Below, in pieces: positions 9,321 through 19,238 of a stretch of DNA of 64,000 nt. Numbering within the stretch: the stretch's first letter is position 1; every line of letters begins with the position of its first letter. Source of the DNA: Chrysophaeum taylorii (lineage: Eukaryota > Sar > Pelagophyceae > Pelagomonadales > Pelagomonadaceae); NCBI GenBank assembly GCA_029834535.1, contig JAQMWT010000323.1, positions 62,001 to 126,000 on the forward strand, read 5' to 3'. The notes beneath the pieces are model-generated. The model worked only from the letters and a program-made list of their open reading frames with translations. It searched no databases and was not told the origin of the DNA. A program made the position numbers and the translations under genes.

Positions 9321-10403
9321 ATGGGTGAGGAATCGTCATCGTCATCATCTTCGTCGTCGTTTTCGTCTTCGTCGTCGTCCGAGTTGCCGCTGACGCGGCG
9401 CATGGCCGCGGCATCGGCGGGGGCGCTGCTGACGGCGTTGGTGGTGACGCCTTTCGACGTGGTGAAGACGCGCATGCAGGCCTCGGCCGTCGGAAACCAA
9501 CCGGCCCCCGTGAAGAAGTCATCGATGGGGGAGCTCGCCGCGTGCCCGCGGTGCGGGGTGTGGGTACTCAACAACGGCCTTATGGAGCACATGATGTCTA
9601 AACACGAGTGCGCGGCGCTGTTCCGGGATGTCGCTCCGCGAGGCGAGACGGCCAGCGCGACATTGGGTCTTCTAGGGAGAATCGCGCGCACCGAAGGCGC
9701 TTCGGGGCTTTACGCGGGGCTCGTGCCGACGCTCGTGATGGCGGTCCCCAACACGGCCCTTTACTTCACCGTGTACGACGAGCTCAGGAATCAGCTCCGC
9801 GGCATCGTCGACGGTGCCGTCGCCCCGGCCGCCGCGGGTGCGTCAGCGCGGCTCGTCGCCGCCACTGCTGTCGCACCGTTCGAGCTCGCAAGGACCCAGC
9901 TCCAGGCGCTCTCCCCGAGCCTCCGCGGATCGTACGCGGCCGAGATCGGTGCTCTCGTCCGAGCCGACGGCCTCGCGTCCCTCTGGCGTGGCTTGAGTCC
10001 CACCCTCTGGCGCGACGTCCCGTTCTCCGCGGTCTACTGGTCCTCCTTCGACCAAGTTGGGCTGGCCTTCGACCGGTGCGTCCGGCCCTCGGATCGGAGA
10101 TCGCGCCGCCTCGCGCGCGCTTTTATTTCTGGACTCTGCGCCGGCGCCTTCGCCGCTCTTTTGACGACCCCCTTCGATGTCGTCAAGACGAGGCGCATGG
10201 TCGACCGCTACGTCGTCGACTCCCGGGCTCCCAACGCGGCGAGATCGACCTTCGACATCGTCGCCTCCATCGCACGCCAGGAGGGCCTCCCCGCGCTCTT
10301 TTCGGGCGCCTTTCCCCGCCTCCTCAAAGTCGCGCCGGCCTGCGCTATCATGATCGGGACCTACGAATACGCCAAGGCCCTCTTTGTCGCCGACGCGACC
10401 TAG
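9321..10403 (+). CDS. Mitochondrial carrier, SLC25A39/40 (Mtm1) type
   Basis: A 360-residue six-helix inner-membrane carrier with three signature motifs: TPFDVVKTR, APFELARTQ and TPFDVVKTR. The stretch after the first repeat contains CPRCG, NNGLMEH and a further cysteine (HEC). An insertion with a conserved NGLM-centred cysteine cluster is the hallmark of SLC25A39/40/Mtm1, which import glutathione into mitochondria and sense iron-sulfur status through that loop. The second signature has E-L-A-R in place of D-V-V-K. I chose the ATG at 9321, which precedes a poly-serine stretch; the frame stays open to 9192. The next gene starts 46 nt downstream on the same strand. Confidence 0.85.
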   Translation: MGEESSSSSSSSSFSSSSSSELPLTRRMAAASAGALLTALVVTPFDVVKTRMQASAVGNQPAPVKKSSMGELAACPRCGVWVLNNGLMEHMMSKHECAALFRDVAPRGETASATLGLLGRIARTEGASGLYAGLVPTLVMAVPNTALYFTVYDELRNQLRGIVDGAVAPAAAGASARLVAATAVAPFELARTQLQALSPSLRGSYAAEIGALVRADGLASLWRGLSPTLWRDVPFSAVYWSSFDQVGLAFDRCVRPSDRRSRRLARAFISGLCAGAFAALLTTPFDVVKTRRMVDRYVVDSRAPNAARSTFDIVASIARQEGLPALFSGAFPRLLKVAPACAIMIGTYEYAKALFVADAT

Positions 10404-10449
10404 TACTAGTATATTACCCCCCCCCGATCCCCAACGGATAATCGTAATC

Positions 10450-11040
10450 ATGAAGCGAGGGCCCACCAATCCCCCGCCCAACGACGAGCGGCAAAAAGTT
10501 CGCGAGGGGCGGCATCTCGTCGCTTGGGATCAGTCGAAGGAAGCAGGGTCGGCGGTGATCGAAGAGGCCTGCCGCCAGGCGCTCTCGAAACGGCGCGAAC
10601 TCGCTGTGCGCGGTCTCGTTGATGAGGTGAACCGGCGGACCTTTGGCCGCTTGACGAAGCGCGGCGAAGCGCGCCCGGCGTCCCTCTTCATTCGCGAGAA
10701 GTTTGGGGGCACCAAGGCCTGGCTCGAGGGTCTCTGCGCGGCGTCGACCGACTTTGAGCTCGACGGCGACTGGGCCGCTGCCCCCAGGCTCTTTCTGCTC
10801 GGGCCCGCCGAGGGCACCTGCGTCTATTGGGACCGGAACCGGGGCTGGGGCAAGCTCGATGCCGACGGTCTTACCGTCTTCGCCCACTGCAATGACCTCG
10901 CCAACGCTAGAACCCTCGCGCGCGGCGACCGGGTGCGCTTCGAACTCGCGAGGGAAACTGCGGCAGCATCAAACAAGGACGGCTTCGTCGCGAAAACCAT
11001 AGAGGTCGTCGTCGCTCTTGATGATGATGATGATGATTAG
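10450..11040 (+). CDS. Cold-shock-domain protein with N-terminal helical domain
   Basis: A 196-residue protein. Residues about 115-185 form a cold-shock fold: GTCVYWDRNRGWGKL carries the RNP1-like aromatic/basic motif, VFAHCNDL the RNP2-like strand, and GDRVRFEL the last barrel strand. It therefore probably binds single-stranded RNA or DNA. The first 110 residues are helical and basic; the piece SLFIREKFGGTKAWLEG resembles a small winged-helix such as OST-HTH/LOTUS, but this is a guess. The C-terminus is poly-aspartate. The start 46 nt after the carrier stop leaves almost no room for its own promoter. Confidence 0.65.
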   Translation: MKRGPTNPPPNDERQKVREGRHLVAWDQSKEAGSAVIEEACRQALSKRRELAVRGLVDEVNRRTFGRLTKRGEARPASLFIREKFGGTKAWLEGLCAASTDFELDGDWAAAPRLFLLGPAEGTCVYWDRNRGWGKLDADGLTVFAHCNDLANARTLARGDRVRFELARETAAASNKDGFVAKTIEVVVALDDDDDD

Positions 11041-11512
11041 GAGACGACTACTAGAAGCTGTGGTGAGTCGCACTGGTCGGGTGTGCTTCCTTCCTCCCCC
11101 CCACCTCGAGAGCAGTGGTGTTGACAACACTGCGTATGAGGAGCTTATAATTATTATTAAATGTCTGTTTCGCAGTGCGTGCGGCGGGCGACCTGCGACA
11201 GCAATCACATCGCAACAGCGCGACCGCGCGGCGAAGACCGGTCCATCACCGTCTTCTTGGACATCGTGCCACCGCCCCAGGATGATGCAACAACCACGAG
11301 TGCGCAGGCAAAGAAAGCAACCACCTCGAAAAACGACGACAATAACAACGACATCTTGGTCGGTCGGTCGGTCTGATACTGATACTGATACATCACGCAT
11401 CATGAAGAGGGGGGTGTGGTGGTGAATGATAATAATAATATCATGGTAGTTGGTGTTGTCACACAAGGAAAGGAAAAGAGAGGACATGGCAAAACTTGTG
11501 GCGAGGAAAAGG
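11041..11512. other. Intergenic spacer between convergent genes
   Basis: Rich in short ATT/GAT/ATC runs and a GATACT triple repeat near 11376. Open frames here are short and low-complexity. No gene is recognised. Confidence 0.5.
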
Positions 11513-14500
11513 TTAAAGTCTGTGGGCATCGAGTTCGCGGATGACAGAGGGGATGTCGAGGGTATCGAGGCCGAAGCGGTTATTGTACCTGTGGATGAGC
11601 TCGCTCCAGAACTCGACGATGCAGGAGGAGCAAAGGTGGTTGTCGTGGACGGCTCCAGCCTCGAGGGCGAGGCGCTGGGCGCGGTCGTCGTCAGAGATGA
11701 GGTTGTGGACGACGTCTTTGGCGTTGGCAGGGTCGATCGCGACGTGGGTGACGCCGTCGGCGAGGGCAGGGTAGTACCTGACACATCGGTTCAAAAAAAA
11801 GCTCACCACTCGACGGCGGGCGAACGCCAGAACATGACGGCGGATCCGAGGAGCCAGATTTCGTTGCGGGAGGCGGGGGGCGAGTCGCCGGGCGCGGGCA
11901 AGGTCGCCACGAACTTGTTGGTCATCGCCGACATGCGGCCGCTCCACTTCGCGGTGAAGAGGTTCCTCGTAGAATCGTCGAGGTCGTGGAAGGCTGGCGG
12001 GAGGTCGGCGACGTCGGCGCCGACGTAGTGGGTTGGCGATTTGGGGGGCTTGGCCTTGCCCGTTGTGGCAAGGGGGAGGGGGGCGAGGGCCGAGGTGGGC
12101 TGGAGGCGCGCCGCCCGTTCGAGGACCCCCTTGATGGGCTGCTGGAGGTGGTCGGGGGGCTTGCAGCGGTGGGCGTCGGCGCGAAAGACGAGGGGAGCGT
12201 CGCGGAGGCCGTCGGCGAGGCGCATATCGAAGATGTCGGGATTGGTCTTGGTGAGGGCGATCGCCTCGAGGGAGGCTCGATTGGCCGCGTCCTGGCAGAG
12301 CTCGTTGGCGACTTCGAGGGCGCGGCGGTCCTCGGTGTTGTAGTCGAGGGCGGGACTCGACGTCGCGAAGTGTCCGCGCCACAAGACGCGCGGGACGCGG
12401 TCCTCCCAGGGATGGCGCTGCGCGGCCTCCTCGAACTGGCGGGAGATCCGTTCCCAGCGGTGGACGTGGTTTCTCCCAAAGTGGGGGTTCGGGACCATGA
12501 CCCCCGGCTGCTCGTAGCCCTTGGCTTTTCCAAAGCTGAAAATGGGGACGTCGTCGTGCGTCGTGCCGCGCGGGTCGACGCAGAGAATAAAAATAGTATC
12601 CGGAAGGGTCGCGACGTCCCGCATCGAGTGAAGGAACTTGAAGACTTCCATCGCTTTGTCGGGCGGCCGCGAGCCGCACGGCGAGCGCGGGCCGTACTGC
12701 CTCGAATCCACGTAGAGCGAGTTGTTGTGGACGATGACGAGGACGTGGTCGACGGAAGAGCACGGGACGCGGCGATTCCGGAGCTTTGCGTCGCGGATTC
12801 GCGGGGCCCACCGGACCGAGTGGTGGCTCCGGAGTCGCTCGACGAACTGTCGCGACCACTTGGCGTTCTTCTTTCCCGTCTTGTAGAAGTTGAGCGAGCG
12901 CTGCAGCTCGTTCATCACCTCGATCACGCCCGCGTATTCCCGCGACCGGTGCCGCTCCGTGTCGCCCGACACGGCCGCCGACGACTTTTCGTCCTTTCCC
13001 TTTTTTTTGCTCTTCCACTTACCGCCCCCGCCGTGCTTCTCCTTCTCCTTGCTGCTCGAGGAGGAAGAGGAGGAGGAGAAGGAGGAGGAGGAGTGCTTGG
13101 GCTCTGGTTCCGCCCTCCGCGGCGGCGGTGGCGGCGGGTCTTCTTTCACGGGGGGCGGCGGCGGCGGGGGCGGCGGCGGCGGCGGCAGGACGCGAGGTTG
13201 CTGCTGCTGCTGCTGCTGCTGGAGCTGCTGCTGTTCGACGTATTCCGTCGGGAGGCGGTCGGCGATCGGGAGCACGGGACCGTCGATCGGCGAGACGGCG
13301 CGCAACCTCGGCGGCAGCTCGGGGGGCGGCGCGTACTTGAGGGGGGAGTGCTGCAGGAGCAACATGCAATTCAGGTCGGCGATCGACGGATACCAGAACA
13401 TCTTGTACTTGCCATCTCTGCGCCACGGCTTGAGGTGACCAGACCAGTGGCGGATTCCGGCGTCGATCTGGCACTCGTGCGTCACGGCCGTCGGCCGCTT
13501 AAATCCGAAACCGTCGCAGTTCCACTTGGGGTCGAGGGCTTCGAACTGGGCCCCCACGGCCAAAATCAAAGGCGGGTTCGAGCCGAGCGAATATATCTCG
13601 AGCTCGGCGTTGGCCTTTATCCAAAACTCGGCCCGGTCGGTGAGTCCGCGCCGCTGCCACCTTTCGAGGTGAAACACGATGACCCCCGCGTTGAAAAAGT
13701 TGAGGTCGCGCTCGGGATCCCGGATCCCGTTTGCCGCCAAAAAGTCTCTGACGCGCGGCTCGTCGCAGTATATCAAGCTGAAACACACGCTCTTGAAGTC
13801 GCGAGACACCGCCGCGATCACGTCGTCGTTCCCCCCGATGAGGGCCGTGTCGTAGAGCTTGCAAATGTCCTTGACGACCAACGTGTCGGCGTCCAGGTAC
13901 ACCACCTTCTCGACCCCGGCCGGCAGGATCTCCGGCAGATAAAACCTCGCGTAGTTTAGGTCCGCCGCGAGGTTCCCCTTTTGCTCGTTGTTTGGCGCGC
14001 GGATCGTCATATTCCTCATGTGTTTCGACGCGTCGAAGGTCACGATATCCCACCACAGTTTTATGTACGTTCGGTTCGTCTGGTTCGTCCCCAAGTCAAA
14101 AAAATCGTCGTCGTCCTCCTCGTCCTCCTCGCCTACCGCCGACTCGCCGAGCGTGCACGCGAGCGCCGCTCGCAACGAATCGATCTCAACGTCTTCGGCA
14201 ATCACGTGGAGCCGAATCCTCTCGGGGCTCATCGTCGTCGAAAACACAGAGCTCGCCGCGGCGACGATCCCGATGTAGTGCATGTGGTCGCCCGTTATCG
14301 CCACGTGCACCTCCCCGGACGCCGACGACAAGTTCCCGTGCTTGAACTTGCGGAACACGTGCGCCTGCTCCGACCGCGGCCGCTTCAGGGCGCACGATTC
14401 GTCCCGCCGATTCCGACACGTCTCGCGCGACGCGAGGATACCGCTCAGAGGACAACAGTTCAGCGGACCGCCTGGCCTCTCTCGGCACTGCGGCTCGGCG

Positions 14501-14643
14501 CACACCCCGCAAGTCCGCGCGCAGCAAATGTCGTAGTCACCCGTGCTCGCGGCGTGGCCCGTCACGCAAAACGTCGTCCGTTTCAGCCTCTTGCTCGCAG
14601 AGCTCAACCCAAACACCAACAACACCCTCCAGAGGGCGATCAT
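11513..14643 (-). CDS. GT8-GT90 fusion glycosyltransferase
   Basis: A 1033-residue predicted Golgi enzyme with two catalytic domains. An N-terminal hydrophobic segment is followed by a cysteine-rich stretch. A GT8 (glycogenin/galactosyltransferase-like) domain then carries the metal-binding LDADTLV near residue 250 and HWSGHLKPW near 440. A linker at about 468-545 is poly-Q, poly-P and poly-S. The C-terminal half is a GT90/CAP10 domain with PWEDRVPRVLWRG near 748. Exon 1 is 14643-11807. A 29-nt GT-AG intron (11806-11778) must be removed to reach exon 2 (11777-11513), which restores EWYYPAL and the rest of the GT90 C-terminus; without splicing the protein stops 86 residues early. Donor and acceptor sugars are unknown. 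GT90 members include xylosyl- and glucosyltransferases. Confidence 0.8.
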
Positions 14644-14793
14644 GCTGCTGCTGCTTGATCAGAGGACTGAAAATTTCTAAAGTGCCGTTTAAATGCCTTG
14701 TGGACACGACGCTGCTATAGAGGGTAACTAATGAATTTAGTCGCTCCACCTTTTTCTTAAACCACCCTGTGCCCTGTACACCTAAACAACACC

Positions 14794-15820
14794 TCTCCAC
14801 CTTGTTTCGGCCTCGTGGGCACTCGCATTCTCTGGGCACTGACGTCGTTCTCGACGCTCACGGCAAGGTGCTTCTCACGCAGGCCAACCTTGTCAACCGC
14901 GGAGGAGCGCGGACCACCTGGCACGACAGCTTGCTCGATTGCGCCCTCTCCACCACCAAAGAGGCCGGCATCCCAGCCCTGTCCGAGGTTTTCGGCATCT
15001 TTGCTGACGTCGTCGCCCCTACCATTCGCACGCGCCTCTACGGCCGGTACCGAGGCAATCTCGCCCGACGCCAAGTCGTCCCAGACATCCTCACCACGCT
15101 CGACAACAAGGAGCAACTCTACAACATCAAAACCCGAGTCACATGCATGGGGTTCGTTCTACACCGCCCACGCCCTCCATCCCTCCCACCCGTCGCCTGT
15201 CGATCGGCGCGCAGCGCAAGTCCACTCCGAATACCTCGCTCACGCCCGCGGCATCGACGCCATCATCCCCCAGCCGGGTACAGCACCACCGCCTGGCTTC
15301 TTGGGCCCTGTCGAACAGCGGCTACGTAGCTACGGCACCGTCGCCGGCCTCGTCTTTGGTGCCTTCGGTGAGGCCAGCGCGGCGTGCCACGCTCTCGCCC
15401 AAACATGCGCAGAGCGCATCGCTGCGCGAACCTGGGTGGCAAGCCGCTGCGCCAACTTCACAGAGGCAAAGGCGGCCCAAACTCGCCGCATCTACCGTGA
15501 GTGGGGGATCGCCAACGCATTAGGCCGGGCTCGCTGTGCCCTCACCGCCCTCACCCATGTCGCCGCCTCGGGGAACCCCACCCAGGCCGCCCGATCCCAG
15601 CAGGACGTCACCCTTCGTCACACATATGTCCGGCGGCAGCATGCGTACGACCTACGGGCGGGGCCCGTCCTCTCTTCGCCGACCCCACGCCTCGGCGATG
15701 ACCCCGACTAGGTCCCGCGTACTTATCTCCGCCCGTCAGGCACATCCCTCATACCCCACAAACCCACCCACACCCTTCATGCTCCCCACACACACCCCCT
15801 TCTTAGCAGTCGACATTTAA
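14794..15820 (+). mobile_element. 5'-truncated non-LTR element, copy A
   Basis: This 1027-bp insert is flanked by a perfect 10-bp target duplication AAACAACACC (14784-14793 and 15821-15830) and ends in GTCGACATTTAA. It matches the inverted copy at 35459-37333 only from this point on, so the 5' end was lost at insertion, as expected for target-primed reverse transcription. It encodes the tail of the retrotransposon polyprotein with a PD-(D/E)XK-like signature (RRQVVPDILTTLDNKEQLYNIK). A 2-nt insertion near 14832 and other changes relative to copy B show that it is not functional. Confidence 0.85.
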
Positions 15821-15880
15821 AAACAACACCAACAGCAAAACTGTGACTGACAGACAGACAGACAGACACACACACACACA

Positions 15881-15941
15881 CAAACCCACCCACATCCTTC
15901 ATGCTCCCCACACACACCCCCCTCTTAGCAGTCGACATTTA
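15881..15941 (+). repeat. Extremely 5'-truncated copy of the same non-LTR element
   Basis: Only the last ~60 bp of the element (CCCACCCACATCC...CAGTCGACATTTAA) are present. The fragment sits inside a GACA/CA microsatellite whose GACAGACAGACA units flank both sides, consistent with insertion into that repeat and a target duplication hidden in it. Confidence 0.7.
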
Positions 15942-15949
15942 AAGACAGA

Positions 15950-16770
15950 CAGACAGACAAACAAACACCCTTCGAACTTTTAACATAACTTAACTTCGCT
16001 TCATTTCCAGGGATCAGGTCGAATTTGATCCGATCCGTGGGGGGCTTATGGGAATAAGGAAGCACAACAACAACAACGACGACAGGGTGCGGCGAAGCGC
16101 GAAGAATTTTAGCAAGACGGCGTCGTCGTCGTCTTTCAGGCAAGTTAGGCGCTGTTGGTACGTGCCAAAATATGTAACAACAAACTTGCTTCGCCGTATT
16201 TATTCACTCATTTTCCCATTCGTTCATGACCGTCATCAGTCACGAGGCGGAAATCCCCCGATCTCGTGGTGTACGAACGCAAGCTAATGAGCCGGTTCGT
16301 CCAGAGGATGACGTGAAGCAGCACCGCGTTTACTTATTTACTTACGTCCTTACAAGTCCATGCCGAATAATAAGTGCGCGCGACCGCGTTGGTACAATTA
16401 ATTGATATGCGGTAAACACGACGTAGGGGTGCCTTCGCAACAAAGCAAGAGAGGCGTGCACGTGATCATCAATGCACATGCAGCACAGCCGCGCTGCATC
16501 GCAGGCGGTAGGTTATTAAGAATAATACGGTGGTATTCGACACAGCCAGTAGGAATCTCCGAGAAGGGGCAACGACAAAGGAAGAGGACGGGACGGCAAG
16601 GATTTTAGTCGGGGCATTGTCCGTATGTATAGCCGCCCCCCATGCTCTGATCATCACGGAGGGCTCGAGATTTGTGTGTTTCGCGATGAGTCACGATTCG
16701 AACAAAAACGTTGAGTGACGTATTAGTGGGCACCACCAGCACATAGAACTTATAGTTAGTTGTCTCGGCG
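15950..16770. other. Upstream region of UDP-glucose dehydrogenase
   Basis: About 800 bp without a recognisable gene, more AT-rich than the flanking coding DNA. It should contain the UGDH promoter and 5' leader. Short open frames overlap on both strands with no domain. Confidence 0.5.
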
Positions 16771-18189
16771 ATGACGGAGTATGATCTGAAAATTTGCTGC
16801 ATGGGCGCTGGGTACGTCGGCGGGCCGACGATGGCGGTGATCGCGAAGATGTGTCCGAAGATCCTGGTGACGGTGGTGGATCTGTCCCAGAAGCAGATCG
16901 ACGCGTGGAACTCTGATTCGTTGCCGATCTACGAGCCGGGGTTGGAAGAGGTGGTGAAGGTTGGTCGAGGGCGCGGGAATCTGGTGTTCAGCACGGAGAT
17001 CGAGAAGAGTATCGCCGAGGCAGACGTGGTGTTCATTTCGGTGAACACGCCGACGAAGACGGCGGGAATCGGCGCGGGCCGGGCAGCGAACGTGAAGAAC
17101 TGCGAGTTGTGCGCGCGAACGATCGCCAAGGTGTCGACCTCGGACAAGATCGTCGTCGAGAAATCGACGGTGCCGGTGCGGACGTCGGATGCCGTGCGTT
17201 CCGTGTTGGAGCACGGGGCGAACCCCGGGGTAAAGTTTCAGGTGTTGTCAAACCCGGAATTTCTCGCCGAGGGGACGGCTGTCGACGACCTCGAGCGTCC
17301 GTCGCGCGTGTTGCTGGGGTCGCTGCAGTCGGACGCGGGACTCAAGGCGTGCCAGGTCGTGGCGAACGTGTACGCGAACTGGGTGCCTCGGGAGAAGATA
17401 TTGACGACGAACCTGTGGTCGTCCGAGCTCGGCAAGCTGGTCGCGAACGCGATGCTCGCGCAGCGCGTCTCGTCCGTCAACTCGATCTCCGCGCTCTGCG
17501 AGGCGACGGGCGCCAACATCGCCGAAATTTCGCGCTCCTGCGGCACCGATCCCCGCATTGGCCCCAAGTTCCTCCAGGCCTCGGTCGGCTTTGGCGGCTC
17601 GTGCTTCCAGAAGGACATTCTGAACCTGGTCTATTTGTGCGAGTCGTACGGTCTCAACGAGTGCGCCGAGTACTGGAACTGGGTGGTCAAGATGAACGAC
17701 TACCAAAAATCCCGCTTCTCCCTCAAGATCGTCCGCAGCATGTTCAACACCGTCACCGGGAAAAAAATCGCGCTCTTTGGCTTCGCGTTCAAGAAGGACA
17801 CGGGCGACACCCGAGAGACGGCCGCGGCTTTTGTCGCTCGCGACCTCATCGAGGAGCAGGCCAAGGTCCACGTCTACGACCCGCAAGTCAGCCGCGAGGT
17901 CATGATGATGGAGTTCAACTACACGCTCGGTCTCTCCGAAGCCACAAAACCCGGCTTTGGGGACTACGTCATCACCGAGACCGACCCCTACGAGGCGGCC
18001 GACGGCGCGCACGCCATCGCTGTCGTAACCGAGTGGGACGAGTTCAAGACCCTCGACTACCAGAAACTCTACGACTCCATGTCTAAGCCGGCCTTCATCT
18101 TCGACGGCCGGAACATCATCGATGCCCCCAAGTGCCGCGAAATCGGTTTCCAGGTCTACTCGATCGGCAAGCCCGTCACCATGACCTAG
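16771..18189 (+). CDS. UGDH: UDP-glucose 6-dehydrogenase
   Basis: A 472-residue cytosolic enzyme oxidising UDP-glucose to UDP-glucuronate with two NAD+. The N-terminal Rossmann motif is GAGYVGGPT at residues 13-21. Family motifs STVPV, SNPEFLAEGTA, the lysine helix LGKLVANA and the catalytic GFGGSCFQKD (Cys278) are intact, followed by the C-terminal UDP-binding domain with FAFKKDTGDTRE. Length equals that of animal and plant enzymes. It is uninterrupted and looks functional. UDP-glucuronate is the precursor for uronic-acid polysaccharides and UDP-xylose, which links it by inference to the glycosyltransferase fusions in this window. Confidence 0.97.
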   Translation: MTEYDLKICCMGAGYVGGPTMAVIAKMCPKILVTVVDLSQKQIDAWNSDSLPIYEPGLEEVVKVGRGRGNLVFSTEIEKSIAEADVVFISVNTPTKTAGIGAGRAANVKNCELCARTIAKVSTSDKIVVEKSTVPVRTSDAVRSVLEHGANPGVKFQVLSNPEFLAEGTAVDDLERPSRVLLGSLQSDAGLKACQVVANVYANWVPREKILTTNLWSSELGKLVANAMLAQRVSSVNSISALCEATGANIAEISRSCGTDPRIGPKFLQASVGFGGSCFQKDILNLVYLCESYGLNECAEYWNWVVKMNDYQKSRFSLKIVRSMFNTVTGKKIALFGFAFKKDTGDTRETAAAFVARDLIEEQAKVHVYDPQVSREVMMMEFNYTLGLSEATKPGFGDYVITETDPYEAADGAHAIAVVTEWDEFKTLDYQKLYDSMSKPAFIFDGRNIIDAPKCREIGFQVYSIGKPVTMT

Positions 18190-18458
18190 AGCGAAAACGA
18201 ATACGAACGTTCTTTCTTTCTTTCTTTCTCTCTCTCTCAAGCGCGTTGCCAGTCCAGTCTCCGAAGCCGCAGTACACGTGCCTTTTTCGTCGCAATTAAA
18301 TAAGTCCCCGCCTCCTTCTCCTTCGTTGTGACCATCACAGACCCGCCGACCGACCGATCGATCTCCCAAGATAATAAAATCAAGACCACCGCTCAAAATA
18401 TCGCACCCTCTTAAACAAAATAAGTTCGCTCCCGTCTGAAAGAAGAATAATAAATCTC

Positions 18459-19238
18459 CTACAACGTGCGGAACTTAGCCTCGAGAAGCCCCGGGGGGCG
18501 GAAGTCGTCGCCGAGAGTCCAACGGAGATCGGGGTCACCCCAGCGGCGGTACGGCTCCTCTACGTTGCCGTCGTCCGCTACGAGTCTCACGCGATCGAGC
18601 GCGTAGGGGACCCCGTTCCGGCTGCCATAGAGCAGGTTGCCGCAGTGGTCGATGGCCCGGTCGTTGACAAGGAGCCGGTCGCGGGCGAGATCGAGGGTAT
18701 CTCTCACGGTGAGGACGCGCGAAGGGTCGCGCTGCGAGGCGATCGTGCACTCGCCGTGGCGCATCTCGCCCCGCCAAATCGACGACGGTGTGCAGCGCCA
18801 GACAATCTCGCACCCCGCGATGGGCTCCCACTGTAGCTCGGCGAGCCCGGGCACGACCTCGTCCGTGTCTCGCGACGGAAGCTCCGCGACGATCTCGTGA
18901 GCCGCGTCGACGTCTCGCGGCCGAAACAGCTCCATCAACAGCCCGTCTGCGCACTCGCTGAAGCTGTAGGTTCGGACTCGGAACATCCGGCTAGGCTCGG
19001 CGTCCAAATAGTAGCACGCCAGCGTCGCCCGCCTAACCCCGACGAGCTCGAGCGCCTGCGCGTCCCGTAATCTTCGCAGCGTGCAATGAATATGTTCGTG
19101 GCCGTCGTCGTCCGTAGCCGCGACGCCTCTCATTCGCTCGCTGACAACCTGCTTGTAGTTGTCGAAGTCGCCCACGAACATTTCGTGCATCGAAAGCGCA
19201 ACGCCGCACGCCAACATCAACCAACATCGAGCGAACAT
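18459..19238 (-). CDS. CpcT/CpeT-like phycobiliprotein lyase family protein
   Basis: A 259-residue protein with the CpcT/CpeT fold signatures: GDFDNYKQV near the N-terminus, a run of beta strands including YYLDAEPSRMFRVRTYSF, then GCEIVWRCTPSSIWRGEM with acidic residues, and the closing RAIDHCGNLLYGSRNGVPYALDRV. Family members attach phycobilin chromophores to cysteines of phycobiliproteins, or act in chromophore handling. MFARCWLMLACGVALS at the chosen start could be a signal sequence for plastid import across the ER. In algae without phycobilisomes the substrate is unclear. The frame extends upstream to 19337, but the extra residues are unlike the family. Confidence 0.75.
   Translation of the reverse strand: MFARCWLMLACGVALSMHEMFVGDFDNYKQVVSERMRGVAATDDDGHEHIHCTLRRLRDAQALELVGVRRATLACYYLDAEPSRMFRVRTYSFSECADGLLMELFRPRDVDAAHEIVAELPSRDTDEVVPGLAELQWEPIAGCEIVWRCTPSSIWRGEMRHGECTIASQRDPSRVLTVRDTLDLARDRLLVNDRAIDHCGNLLYGSRNGVPYALDRVRLVADDGNVEEPYRRWGDPDLRWTLGDDFRPPGLLEAKFRTL

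Noticed and set aside
11986-13959. 657-codon plus-strand frame opposite the GT8-GT90 gene
   Set aside because: Antisense shadow in GC-rich DNA; valine/arginine-rich with no domain, while both minus-strand domains are recognisable.
15841-15880. GACA/CA repeats as a possible telomere or CRISPR-like array
   Set aside because: Simple microsatellite, no spacers and no telomere-type unit.
17248-18396. 382-codon minus-strand frame opposite UGDH
   Set aside because: UGDH on the plus strand is full length and conserved; the antisense frame has no similarity.
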